Assembly: GCA_046075665.1 (NCBI GenBank) | Contig: JBJTQN010000355.1 | Coordinates: forward strand, 1 to 15,873 | DNA length: 15,873 nucleotides | Reading direction: 5' to 3' | Origin: CAIRTT01 sp046075665 | GTDB taxonomy: Bacteria > Armatimonadota > Armatimonadia > Armatimonadales > Armatimonadaceae | Shown here: positions 1 through 6,040 of the stretch, piece by piece | Position numbering within the stretch: the first letter of the stretch is position 1 | Layout: the number at the start of each line of letters is the position of its first letter | The notes under the pieces: generated by a model | What the model was told of the DNA's origin: nothing | Seen by the model: only the letters and a program-made list of their open reading frames with translations | Databases searched by the model: none | Program-made: the position numbers and the translations under genes

Positions 1-1
1 G

Positions 2-1093
2 ATCAAAGCTGGGGCAACCGTGATCAATGTTCCTGACACGACGGGGTATATGACTCCGGATGAGTATGGCGCATTGTTTGCGATGCTTTTAAACCGCGTG
101 CCAGGTTCCGAGAATGTTGTTTTCTCAGCACACTGCCACAATGACCTTGGCCTGGCAACGGCAAACTCGCTCGCTGCTGTCAGCGCGGGAGCACGTCAGG
201 TCGAGTGCACCGTCAATGGCATCGGTGAGCGCGCGGGAAACACCAGCCTTGAAGAAGTCGTGATGGCGCTAAAGGTCCGCGGGACGCAGTTTGGAGGAGC
301 ATACACCAACATCCAGACGACCGAAATCTTCAAGACTAGCCGGCTGGTCTCCAATCGCACGGGTGTGCTGGTGCAGCCAAACAAGGCTATCGTGGGAGCA
401 AATGCATTCGCACACTCGAGTGGCATTCATCAGGATGGTGTCCTCAAAGAGCGCTCAACGTATGAAATTATTGACCCCGCTGATGTCGGAATTTCCGAAA
501 GCAAAATCATCCTCTCACCACGCTCCGGTCGTCACGCACTAAAGCACCGCCTGGAGGTATTGGGACATACCTTTGACGCTGATGATGCATTTGAGAAGGT
601 TTATCAGCGCTTCCTTCTTGTCGCGGATCAAAAAAAGCTCGTCTACGATGAAGACCTTGAAGCAATTGCATCCGATGAAGTCCAAATCATCGGGAGAGCC
701 TACGAGCTGAGCCAGCTGCAGGTGATGTGTGGCGATAAGTCGATACCAACGGCCACTGTAAGCCTGCGTCATGCAAATGGTGGTGTACTGACCGATTCGC
801 ATCATGGAAATGGTCCTGTGGATGCCGTTTACCGTGCAGTCAACCGCATCGTAAATGTTCCGAATGAGCTAATTGAAATCAGCCTTCAGAGCGTTACCGA
901 GGGAACAGATGCGCTGGCTAACGTCACCATCCGCGTCCGCAGCGGGGATGACATCTACTCCGGACATGCCGCGCACACGGACATCATCGTCGCGAGTACC
1001 AAGGCGTATGTCAACGCATTGAACAAGCTCATCATGGATAAACAGGGCGTGAGTGGTCGTAAGGAGACTGCCGACCTGGATGGCAGCGTTTAG
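2..1093 (+). CDS. leuA: 2-isopropylmalate synthase, 5'-truncated by window edge
   Basis: The enzyme condenses acetyl-CoA with 2-ketoisovalerate, the first committed step of leucine synthesis, in the cytoplasm. The frame is open from base 2, so the gene begins outside the window; the first in-window start-like codon (GTG at 20) is internal. About 363 residues are visible, against roughly 510 for the family, so about 150 N-terminal residues are missing. Visible are the end of the HMGL-like TIM barrel with the metal-binding HCHNDLGLA motif, then NGIGERAGNTSLEEVVMAL, the SGIHQDGVLK segment, and a C-terminal LeuA regulatory domain, which in this family binds leucine for feedback inhibition. Homocitrate or citramalate synthase are alternatives, but the GIHQDG and SPRSGRHALKHRL segments fit LeuA best. 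It stops 14 bases before the next gene, and no terminator is seen between them. Confidence 0.95.
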   Translation: MKAGATVINVPDTTGYMTPDEYGALFAMLLNRVPGSENVVFSAHCHNDLGLATANSLAAVSAGARQVECTVNGIGERAGNTSLEEVVMALKVRGTQFGGAYTNIQTTEIFKTSRLVSNRTGVLVQPNKAIVGANAFAHSSGIHQDGVLKERSTYEIIDPADVGISESKIILSPRSGRHALKHRLEVLGHTFDADDAFEKVYQRFLLVADQKKLVYDEDLEAIASDEVQIIGRAYELSQLQVMCGDKSIPTATVSLRHANGGVLTDSHHGNGPVDAVYRAVNRIVNVPNELIEISLQSVTEGTDALANVTIRVRSGDDIYSGHAAHTDIIVASTKAYVNALNKLIMDKQGVSGRKETADLDGSV

Positions 1094-1107
1094 GGTATAA
1101 ACGACAT

Positions 1108-1725
1108 ATGGACCCCAAGCCAAGCCCGCAGGAGGCAACTGAGCACCTCAAGCTCATTCGGCAGACAATAGAGCGGAGCCAGCAACACTCGACTCTATCC
1201 GGCATTTCCGGTGTCGCCGCGGGTGTCATCGTGCTGATTGCGGCAGTCGTTGCCGAAGGTGTTGTCGGAGATCCAAGCCAGCCTGGACGGCAAGGCGCAT
1301 TTGTTGGGCTTTGGTTCACAACCCTTGTGGCAGCGGGGTTGGTCGATTTGTTGATCACGAAAATCCGAGCGATGAAAGTGGGCAAGTCACCCCTTTCAGG
1401 ACTTGGTCGTAGCTGGCTTCGTGCGGTTGCACCGGGGTTGCTGAGTGGGCTGATTGTCTCACTGATGTACTATCACCAGCCTGAGCGCTTTGGGGATGCG
1501 ATTTACGGACTGTGGATGCTCAGTTATGCCATGTCTCTGCTCGCGATTGGTCAGCTGTCTGCTCCAGCGGTCAGTGTCCTTGGCTGGAGCTTTCTCGCTG
1601 CTGCAGTTTGGACATTGCTTGGTCCACAGGGTGTGCCTGTTGGACCCCGTGGGATGCTGGCTGTGACATTTGGTGGCTTCCATATTGTGTATGGAATCGC
1701 ACGCGGAATCCGGGATGGATGGTAA
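1108..1725 (+). CDS. Six-helix integral membrane protein, unknown function
   Basis: The protein has 205 residues. A hydrophilic N-terminus of about 30 residues, likely a short amphipathic helix (EHLKLIRQTIERSQQ), is followed by about six hydrophobic segments near residues 33-53, 66-88, 105-125, 130-150, 153-172 and 180-200. No catalytic motif is recognisable. The ATG at 1108 is the first start after leuA; upstream there is only a weak AGGG. The 3' end runs into the start of a winged-helix regulator gene, so the two are probably co-translated. Regulator/membrane-protein pairs of this layout recur in bacterial genomes, which suggests the regulator controls or senses through this protein. That link is inference. 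Confidence 0.75.
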   Translation: MDPKPSPQEATEHLKLIRQTIERSQQHSTLSGISGVAAGVIVLIAAVVAEGVVGDPSQPGRQGAFVGLWFTTLVAAGLVDLLITKIRAMKVGKSPLSGLGRSWLRAVAPGLLSGLIVSLMYYHQPERFGDAIYGLWMLSYAMSLLAIGQLSAPAVSVLGWSFLAAAVWTLLGPQGVPVGPRGMLAVTFGGFHIVYGIARGIRDGW

Positions 1726-2117
1726 GTAAGGCGATGGCGATGGACCAGGCACTTCCCGCTCATCCGCGCAAGGAAAAGACCCAGCGTGTCACGGCAGGGG
1801 CTGAGCAAGCCGATGGCGTGACTCGTCCGCTTGACCTCCTTGATGATGTCATTCATCAAAAGGTTCGCCTTGGAATCATGTCATGTCTACTGGCGACATC
1901 TGAGGCAGAGTTTGCCTTTCTTAAGTCTGCCTTAATGGTCTCCGATGGCAACCTTAGTACCCATTTGACCGTGCTTGAGGATGCCGGGTACGTGACATCA
2001 GCAAAAGTCGCAGCCGCAAAGCGACCCGGAAAGTCACGTTATGCGCTGACATCCGCAGGCCGGCTTGCATTTGCTGCCTATGTTGCAGCTCTTGAAGCAC
2101 TGGTTCGTCCGGAATAG
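1719..2117 (+). CDS. Winged-helix transcriptional regulator (HTH_34/ArsR-MarR-like)
   Basis: This is a small DNA-binding protein of 132 residues if it starts at ATG 1719; in-frame ATGs at 1734 and 1740 are alternatives. The 1734 start has a better-placed TAAGG just upstream. The first 30-40 residues are polar and probably disordered. They are followed by a compact winged helix: LLDDVIHQKVRLGIMSCLL (helix 1), FLKSALMVSDGNLSTHLTVLEDAGYV (helix-turn-helix with recognition helix), a basic wing (KVAAAKRPGKSRYALTSAGR) and a last helix. This matches the winged-helix DNA-binding family (PF13601 type) by its DGNLSxHLxxLExAGYV signature. No cysteine cluster for metal sensing is present. The 7-base overlap with the membrane-protein gene suggests coupled translation and joint function. 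Confidence 0.85.
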   Translation: MVSKAMAMDQALPAHPRKEKTQRVTAGAEQADGVTRPLDLLDDVIHQKVRLGIMSCLLATSEAEFAFLKSALMVSDGNLSTHLTVLEDAGYVTSAKVAAAKRPGKSRYALTSAGRLAFAAYVAALEALVRPE

Positions 2118-2123
2118 CCAACA

Positions 2124-2759
2124 ATGACATCCAACAAAACCCACATCGTCTGTTTGGTGCTCGCCGGACACAGTGGGGGTGACCCGGGAACCAGCGCTGG
2201 AGGTTACACGGAAGCCGAGACTACGTTTGCGCTTGCATTGGATGTCGTTCGGGCAATGGAAAGACATCAACCTCATATTGAGCCTGTTTTCCTTTCGACG
2301 GCAGGACACAAGGGGCCATCAACAAAAGTTGGACTTCTCAAACAGCACTGCAAGGATCATCGGTTTCTCAATATCCCCGCGCCAACGAACAACATTGATC
2401 GTATCGATCAAAAACTCCACGCACTTAAAACCATTCAGGCGCTGTACCGTCAAACACATAAGGCGGAATGTGTGCTGCTTGAGATTCATGCGGATGCACG
2501 GAAAGGTCCGGATGGCCTTCATGTCCTCTATGGCGATGTTAAGAGCGAAGGGTTGGCTCGTGGCATCGCTGAAGGCAACAGCAAAGTTACATTCCGGGAT
2601 GACTTGCGCTTGTTGCGCCTTGCACCGATGCCATCGGTGATCGTCGAAGCATTCAACATGAGCTCTCCAAAGGCACTAAAGCTGTTCTTACGGAAGTCAC
2701 ACCGGATGGCATTTGCAAAGCAGATAGCGAAGCGGCTTTGTGACTTCGCAGTTCGATAG
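2124..2759 (+). CDS. N-acetylmuramoyl-L-alanine amidase-like protein (Amidase_3)
   Basis: This is probably a zinc-dependent amidase that cleaves the bond between N-acetylmuramic acid and the stem peptide of peptidoglycan. It has 211 residues, about the size of a bare Amidase_3 catalytic domain. Candidate zinc ligands and catalytic residues are in family order: H16 in GHSGGDPG, E32 in TEAETTFAL (E30 is also close), H122 in LEIHADA, and E175 in PSVIVEAFN. The first residues (MTSNKTHIVCLVLAGH) lead directly into the first strand, with no signal peptide, lipobox or membrane anchor. Export would therefore need another route, or the protein acts inside the cell (recycling or lysis). It starts 6 bases after the regulator stop, with GGAA at 2111-2114 as a weak ribosome site. 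The family call is fairly secure; the physiological role is open. Confidence 0.8.
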   Translation: MTSNKTHIVCLVLAGHSGGDPGTSAGGYTEAETTFALALDVVRAMERHQPHIEPVFLSTAGHKGPSTKVGLLKQHCKDHRFLNIPAPTNNIDRIDQKLHALKTIQALYRQTHKAECVLLEIHADARKGPDGLHVLYGDVKSEGLARGIAEGNSKVTFRDDLRLLRLAPMPSVIVEAFNMSSPKALKLFLRKSHRMAFAKQIAKRLCDFAVR

Positions 2760-2785
2760 GGATTCGGTACCGGGGTGTGCGTGAG

Positions 2786-2814
2786 TGGTCATCCGCGGTT
2801 GTAGCGGTTATACT
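2786..2814 (+). promoter_or_regulatory. Probable sigma-70-type promoter for the amidohydrolase gene
   Basis: TGGTCA (2786-2791; 4 of 6 matches to TTGACA) is followed after exactly 17 bases by TATACT (2809-2814; 5 of 6 matches to TATAAT). The site lies in the 89-base gap after the amidase stop, with a predicted transcript start near 2821 and a leader of about 28 bases. This would make the amidohydrolase a separate transcription unit. Confidence 0.45.
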
Positions 2815-2837
2815 GCCCGCCAAGACAGTGTTGTCAC

Positions 2838-2843
2838 AAGGAG
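2838..2843 (+). promoter_or_regulatory. Strong Shine-Dalgarno site fixing the start at 2849
   Basis: AAGGAG lies 5 bases before ATG 2849. It decides the start, because the open frame extends upstream to a GTG at 2777 that lacks such a site and would run through the probable promoter. Confidence 0.75.
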
Positions 2844-2848
2844 TCATC

Positions 2849-3751
2849 ATGCATCCAACAAGTAGAGTCCACACCCCAATCATCGATACGCATCTCCACT
2901 TGTGGGATATGAAGCAATTCCGTCCACCGTGGCTAAATGAGCCTGCCGAGGCGAAAATCCGCAAGCCCTGTACCCTGGTTGAATATCAGGCTGAGACCAA
3001 AGGGCTGAATATTGCTCACGCGGTGTACATGGAAATCGACATCAATGTCGAAAAGCAGACGGAAGAGGCCGATTGGATTTCTGAGCTGTGTCGCTCTGGT
3101 AAGACCAAGGTTGTGAAGGCGGTTGTGTCAGGGCGACCGGCGGACCCGATGTTTCGTTCGTACGCACGTCGGTACAAGGATGATGCTGCGATCACAGGCT
3201 TTCGCCAGGTCCTGCAAGTTCCAGATGCCAAGCCGGGCCTGTGTCTAACGAAGACGTTTGTGGACAATGTCCGCTACTTGGGCAGTATTGGGAAGACGTT
3301 TGATTTCTGTATCCGCCCTGGCGAGCTGCAGGATGCGATGAAATTGGCGCGTCTTTGTCCCGACACCCGATTTGTTCTGGATCACTGTGGAAATGCAGCC
3401 GCAAGAAACCCGAACCAGACAGAGTGGGAACACGATATCAGGGAATTTGCAAACATCCCGAATGTCGTCTGCAAGATTTCAGGCATCATCAAGACCGTGA
3501 AGCCCCAGTGGGATACCGAGCGCGAGCTCTTCCACATCGTGAGGCATGTCTATCAGTGCTTTGGTCCAGATAGGGTGATGTTTGGTGGTGACTGGCCGGT
3601 GTGTAACAAGTCGAAGAGTATGCAGGATTGGGTGGCTACCCTCGACAGAATTCTCGTTGACAAATCACCTGGTGAGTTGGCAAAGTTCTATCACGGGAAT
3701 GCCGCACGTTTTTATGGCATCCCGTTTCCCCGGTATCCGAATGCAGACTAG
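2849..3751 (+). CDS. TIM-barrel amidohydrolase (Amidohydro_2, fuconolactonase-like)
   Basis: The protein has 300 residues, typical for metal-dependent hydrolases of the COG3618/PF04909 group. That group includes L-fuconolactone and L-rhamnonolactone hydrolases and relatives acting on lactones or carboxylated rings. Motifs in order are: the metal-binding HxH in IIDTHLHLWD (H15, H17), a central arginine-rich stretch, H179 in FVLDHCGN, KISG on the following strand, and D248 in VMFGGDWPVC, the usual catalytic aspartate. The C-terminus ends with the family's FYHGNAARFYGI helix. There is no signal peptide, so it is cytoplasmic. It has its own probable promoter and a strong ribosome site and ends 21 bases from a convergent gene. 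No sugar-catabolism genes lie nearby, so the substrate cannot be named. Confidence 0.88.
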   Translation: MHPTSRVHTPIIDTHLHLWDMKQFRPPWLNEPAEAKIRKPCTLVEYQAETKGLNIAHAVYMEIDINVEKQTEEADWISELCRSGKTKVVKAVVSGRPADPMFRSYARRYKDDAAITGFRQVLQVPDAKPGLCLTKTFVDNVRYLGSIGKTFDFCIRPGELQDAMKLARLCPDTRFVLDHCGNAAARNPNQTEWEHDIREFANIPNVVCKISGIIKTVKPQWDTERELFHIVRHVYQCFGPDRVMFGGDWPVCNKSKSMQDWVATLDRILVDKSPGELAKFYHGNAARFYGIPFPRYPNAD

Positions 3752-3772
3752 CCCGCTGCGTCGTGTGTGACT

Positions 3773-4341
3773 CTAACCTGCCGACTCGAATGCCATCTTG
3801 AGGATATCGATGAGTCCCGATGGGATGTCATATAGCGTTGATAGTTTGACTTTGTACTGGCACATCCCGCCTGCGGGTTGCTGTAACAACCAATCAAAAT
3901 TACCGAGCTCTTTGCCATGAATACCAAGCTCGATGCGTGTGTTGGTGGCAGGTCCCAGCATCGCGAACTGCTTTTTGCGCCGGAGACTTAAGTATCCCTT
4001 CTTTGGCGCAACATCAAAGTGACCACGCGGTGTGATCAGATTCATGATTGCATCGCGGATGGGGCGCAGGGTGGCTTTTGGTCCTGTGTAAATCTCATCG
4101 ATGACATTGGTTGCAGCATCAGCGGCGATTGTCGGCGCCGTCCAGCCTCCTCGAAAATGGTGCGCGACAGCCTTGGCATCCCCGTGAGAAAACCCAAGTT
4201 CAGTTTTCAGGTGGGTAAGCAGTTCGCCGTGCTTTGAAAGTCCGGTTTCCCAAACAGGTGGCAGAGAGTGTCCAGAGATTTCCCGTAGCGGGTCTCGATG
4301 TTTGTGAGCTGTGCAGCGTTTGCTTTTTCGATATCGGCCAT
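3773..4341 (-). pseudogene. DUF4287/DUF5655 protein gene with a one-base frameshift
   Basis: Two overlapping minus-strand frames together encode one protein. From ATG 4341, frame one gives MADIEKANAAQLTNIETRYGKSLDTLCHLF, a typical DUF4287 start, and then runs out of homology. From about 4254, the neighbouring frame continues with WETGLSKHGELLTHLKTELGFSHGDA, the expected rest of DUF4287. It goes on into a DUF5655-like part (IYTGPKATLRPI, PKKGYLSLRRKKQFAMLGP). The break sits at CTG TTT GGG AAA (4249-4257), where one base is missing relative to a continuous frame. Restoring it gives 190 codons including the stop, a normal length for this family. The function of the family is unknown. Both halves look well conserved, so the lesion is recent, a sequencing error, or (less likely) recoded. 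The gene converges on the amidohydrolase. Confidence 0.75.
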
Positions 4342-4403
4342 GAAAGCATTCCACCACTTAATGATTACCTTGGCACGAAACAACTCCGCGAGCATATTAA
4401 GGA

Positions 4404-4438
4404 GAAACGCACCCCGTGCCGTTGCCAGGGTGCGTTTC
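4404..4438 (-). terminator. Perfect 11-bp hairpin, possible terminator of the NlpC/P60 operon
   Basis: GAAACGCACCC (4404-4414) and GGGTGCGTTTC (4428-4438) are perfect inverted arms around a 13-base loop. On the minus strand the second arm ends in GCGTTTC followed by TCCTTAAT, a weak T-rich tail. It lies about 150 bases past the NlpC/P60 stop and about 60 bases before the DUF4287 start, so it separates the two genes. The rest of the 4342-4590 gap shows no gene and no convincing promoter. Confidence 0.4.
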
Positions 4439-4590
4439 ACAAGGGAGACAAACGCTGCAGAGAGTAACGAATACAGTCCTGCAGTGCATCTATGTTAAGA
4501 GCAAAGACGCAGATTGCCACCTGTGAAAAGTACCTGTTGGCCCGGAGGGAGCATCATTTGGCACGGTAAATGCTGACAATCCGAGTCTAT

Positions 4591-5409
4591 TTACCGGGAC
4601 GATTGTTCACACTCCAAGGTCACGTGTGCATCTTCCCGTATTCTCCGGGCATCCAAGTAGCCGATCGCCGTCAGATCATCCGGCCAGTCGCTCAAAATTA
4701 CACCGCTCCCACCCGTGCTATGTATGTACTTTCCTGGGGAGTGGTGCATCCCGACATGTGTAACCCGCTCAGGCGTCCCAAAAAAGACAAGATCCCCGGT
4801 TTCAAGCGCATCAAACGAAACGGCTTCAAAGCGGGAATCATCCCGCTGGAGGTGGGCATCGCGTAACAGCATCAGCCCACACATCCGGTACATCAGCTGA
4901 GTGAGACCTGAGCAATCGATTCCGTAAGCACTGCTTCCACCCCAGAGATAGGGCGTTCCAAAGAGATTCATCGCGAGCTGCGGAGCCCGTGTATGGTCAG
5001 CAGGCTGACGCCCTGGGATGTCGGTCAGCTGGACTGTCATCACCCAGCCGGTTTCGCCACCCGGAGATGTGATTTGTGTCCATTGTCCTCGGTTTTCAAG
5101 TCGGGTGATACACGATCCGATTGACAGCCGAATCACCAGCGGTGCGCTACGCTCAGGAGCCTGACGGACGCTTGCAAACGGGACGCTGATCATAGCATCC
5201 GGGGAAGCCACGCCCTCGGTCAGAAATCTCCGCTCGACGTAGCCTGCGTAGTTGTCATCCCCGACCGCAACACACCAGCGCTCATCGATTATCTCGGAAA
5301 TCGTCATCTGCTGGCCGAGCACCCGTTGTGAAATACGTTCGCTGTCACGGCTGGTAGTTTTCCCACCATCTACAACGGGGCGGTTGATACGGGCGGGGAG
5401 ACGTGTCAT
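4591..5409 (-). CDS. NlpC/P60 peptidoglycan endopeptidase with SH3-like domains
   Basis: The protein has 272 residues and resembles the YkfC/dipeptidyl-peptidase VI type, which cuts gamma-D-glutamyl-diamino acid bonds in cell-wall peptides. Residues 1-65 and about 75-130 look like two SH3b-like domains (VGDDNYAGYVERRFL; FASVRQAPERSAPLVIRL, then GGETGWV). The papain-like domain follows, from about 145, with PYLWGGSSAYGIDCSGL carrying the nucleophile C166, then LRDAHLQ, GDLVFFGTPERVTHVGMH with H218, and YIHSTG with H230. The catalytic triad is therefore intact. No signal peptide is visible, as in the cytoplasmic muropeptide-recycling members, so recycling is a plausible role. It follows the upstream minus-strand gene by 12 bases, and no clear ribosome site precedes ATG 5409, suggesting coupling. 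Confidence 0.9.
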   Translation of the reverse strand: MTRLPARINRPVVDGGKTTSRDSERISQRVLGQQMTISEIIDERWCVAVGDDNYAGYVERRFLTEGVASPDAMISVPFASVRQAPERSAPLVIRLSIGSCITRLENRGQWTQITSPGGETGWVMTVQLTDIPGRQPADHTRAPQLAMNLFGTPYLWGGSSAYGIDCSGLTQLMYRMCGLMLLRDAHLQRDDSRFEAVSFDALETGDLVFFGTPERVTHVGMHHSPGKYIHSTGGSGVILSDWPDDLTAIGYLDARRIREDAHVTLECEQSSR

Positions 5410-5421
5410 TAGGATTTCGGC

Positions 5422-5949
5422 CTACTTCTTCAGGTCACGGAAACGCATCAGAATGATGGTCTTGCTTTCACCTTTTGGAGAGTCCTGAACCTGAACAAGG
5501 GCCATGTCCTTGTTTTTCATGTATTGATGTTGCTGATTACGGCCAGTGTTTTCGCGAATACCAAGCGGCTTCCAGCCTTGCTTTACCAGCTCCTGGTCAT
5601 ACCAGGAAATCACCTTGCTGGTTGGTGCATTGCAGTCCAACGCGAGGGCAGCTGAGTTCCCGGCCGGGATAGCAAAGCTCATCGCCTTGAGGCCGGCACG
5701 AGCGGCTTTTGACTGCAGCTCATTAATGGATGCATCCGGGTACAGTGGGAGGTCACCGATGACGGACAGGACAGCGGCGCGGTCAAACGGCTTTGCCATT
5801 TCCGACTTTACATTTCCTGCAATAACGGTTACAAGCACAATGAGTGCCAAAATGGCGACGGTGAACAACCCACCGCATCCGATGGCAGTCCATGCCCAAG
5901 GAGAGAGGGCTTTCTTTGGCTTAGGAGGTGGATTGAACGCTGTGCTCAT
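5422..5949 (-). CDS. Single-pass membrane protein with small outer domain, unknown function
   Basis: The protein has 175 residues when started at ATG 5949, which has AAAGGGA about 10 bases upstream; the frame stays open to 6057, but that stretch is basic promoter DNA. A Pro/Lys-rich cytoplasmic start (NPPPKPKKALSPW) precedes one transmembrane helix (about residues 18-44). The outer domain holds LPLYPDASINELQ, a mid-region ALDCNAPTSKVISWYDQELVKQGW, and a C-terminal VQVQDSPKGESKTIILMRF. This pattern, a putative small domain with 'Y-P-x-A' and 'W/FY-x-x-x-L-x-x-x-GW', recurs in many bacterial lipoproteins and membrane proteins, but no activity is assigned to it. It is probably the first gene of a two-gene operon with the NlpC/P60 gene and is divergent from the polysaccharide locus. 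Confidence 0.78.
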   Translation of the reverse strand: MSTAFNPPPKPKKALSPWAWTAIGCGGLFTVAILALIVLVTVIAGNVKSEMAKPFDRAAVLSVIGDLPLYPDASINELQSKAARAGLKAMSFAIPAGNSAALALDCNAPTSKVISWYDQELVKQGWKPLGIRENTGRNQQHQYMKNKDMALVQVQDSPKGESKTIILMRFRDLKK

Positions 5950-5974
5950 GGTGAGATTTCCCTTTCTGTATCTA

Positions 5975-5991
5975 TACGTACGCTGTACGTA
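5975..5991. promoter_or_regulatory. 17-bp dyad, candidate operator in divergent promoter region
   Basis: TACGTAC-GCT-GTACGTA is a perfect inverted repeat with 7-base arms and a 3-base centre. It lies in the 91-base gap between two divergent genes. On the minus strand, TACAAT hexamers (at 6005-6010 and 6012-6017) are -10-like and would place the start of the minus transcript beside the dyad. No good -35 partner was found for either direction. A dimeric repressor site is inferred from position and symmetry. Confidence 0.45.
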
Positions 5992-6040
5992 GACCGATAG
6001 ATTGATTGTACATTGTAGCCGGAAGTAACGTCGAACCCTC

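Noticed and set aside
1512..1718. Upstream extension of the winged-helix regulator frame
   Set aside because: It overlaps the membrane-protein gene and gives a Trp/Cys-rich translation typical of a shadow frame.
2173..2640. Plus-strand 155-codon frame inside the amidase gene
   Set aside because: It is a shadow of the Amidase_3 gene, which carries the conserved motifs in its own frame; no ribosome site.
4249..4257. Programmed -1 frameshift site in the DUF4287 gene
   Set aside because: The sequence is not an X XXY YYZ heptamer, no downstream stem was seen, and this family is not known to use recoding; a mutation or read error is simpler.
4564..4596. 8-bp inverted repeat (CGGTAAAT/ATTTACCG) enclosing the NlpC/P60 stop codon
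   Set aside because: The loop is 17 bases, the arms are mostly A/T and there is no T-tract; this is within chance expectation for the window.
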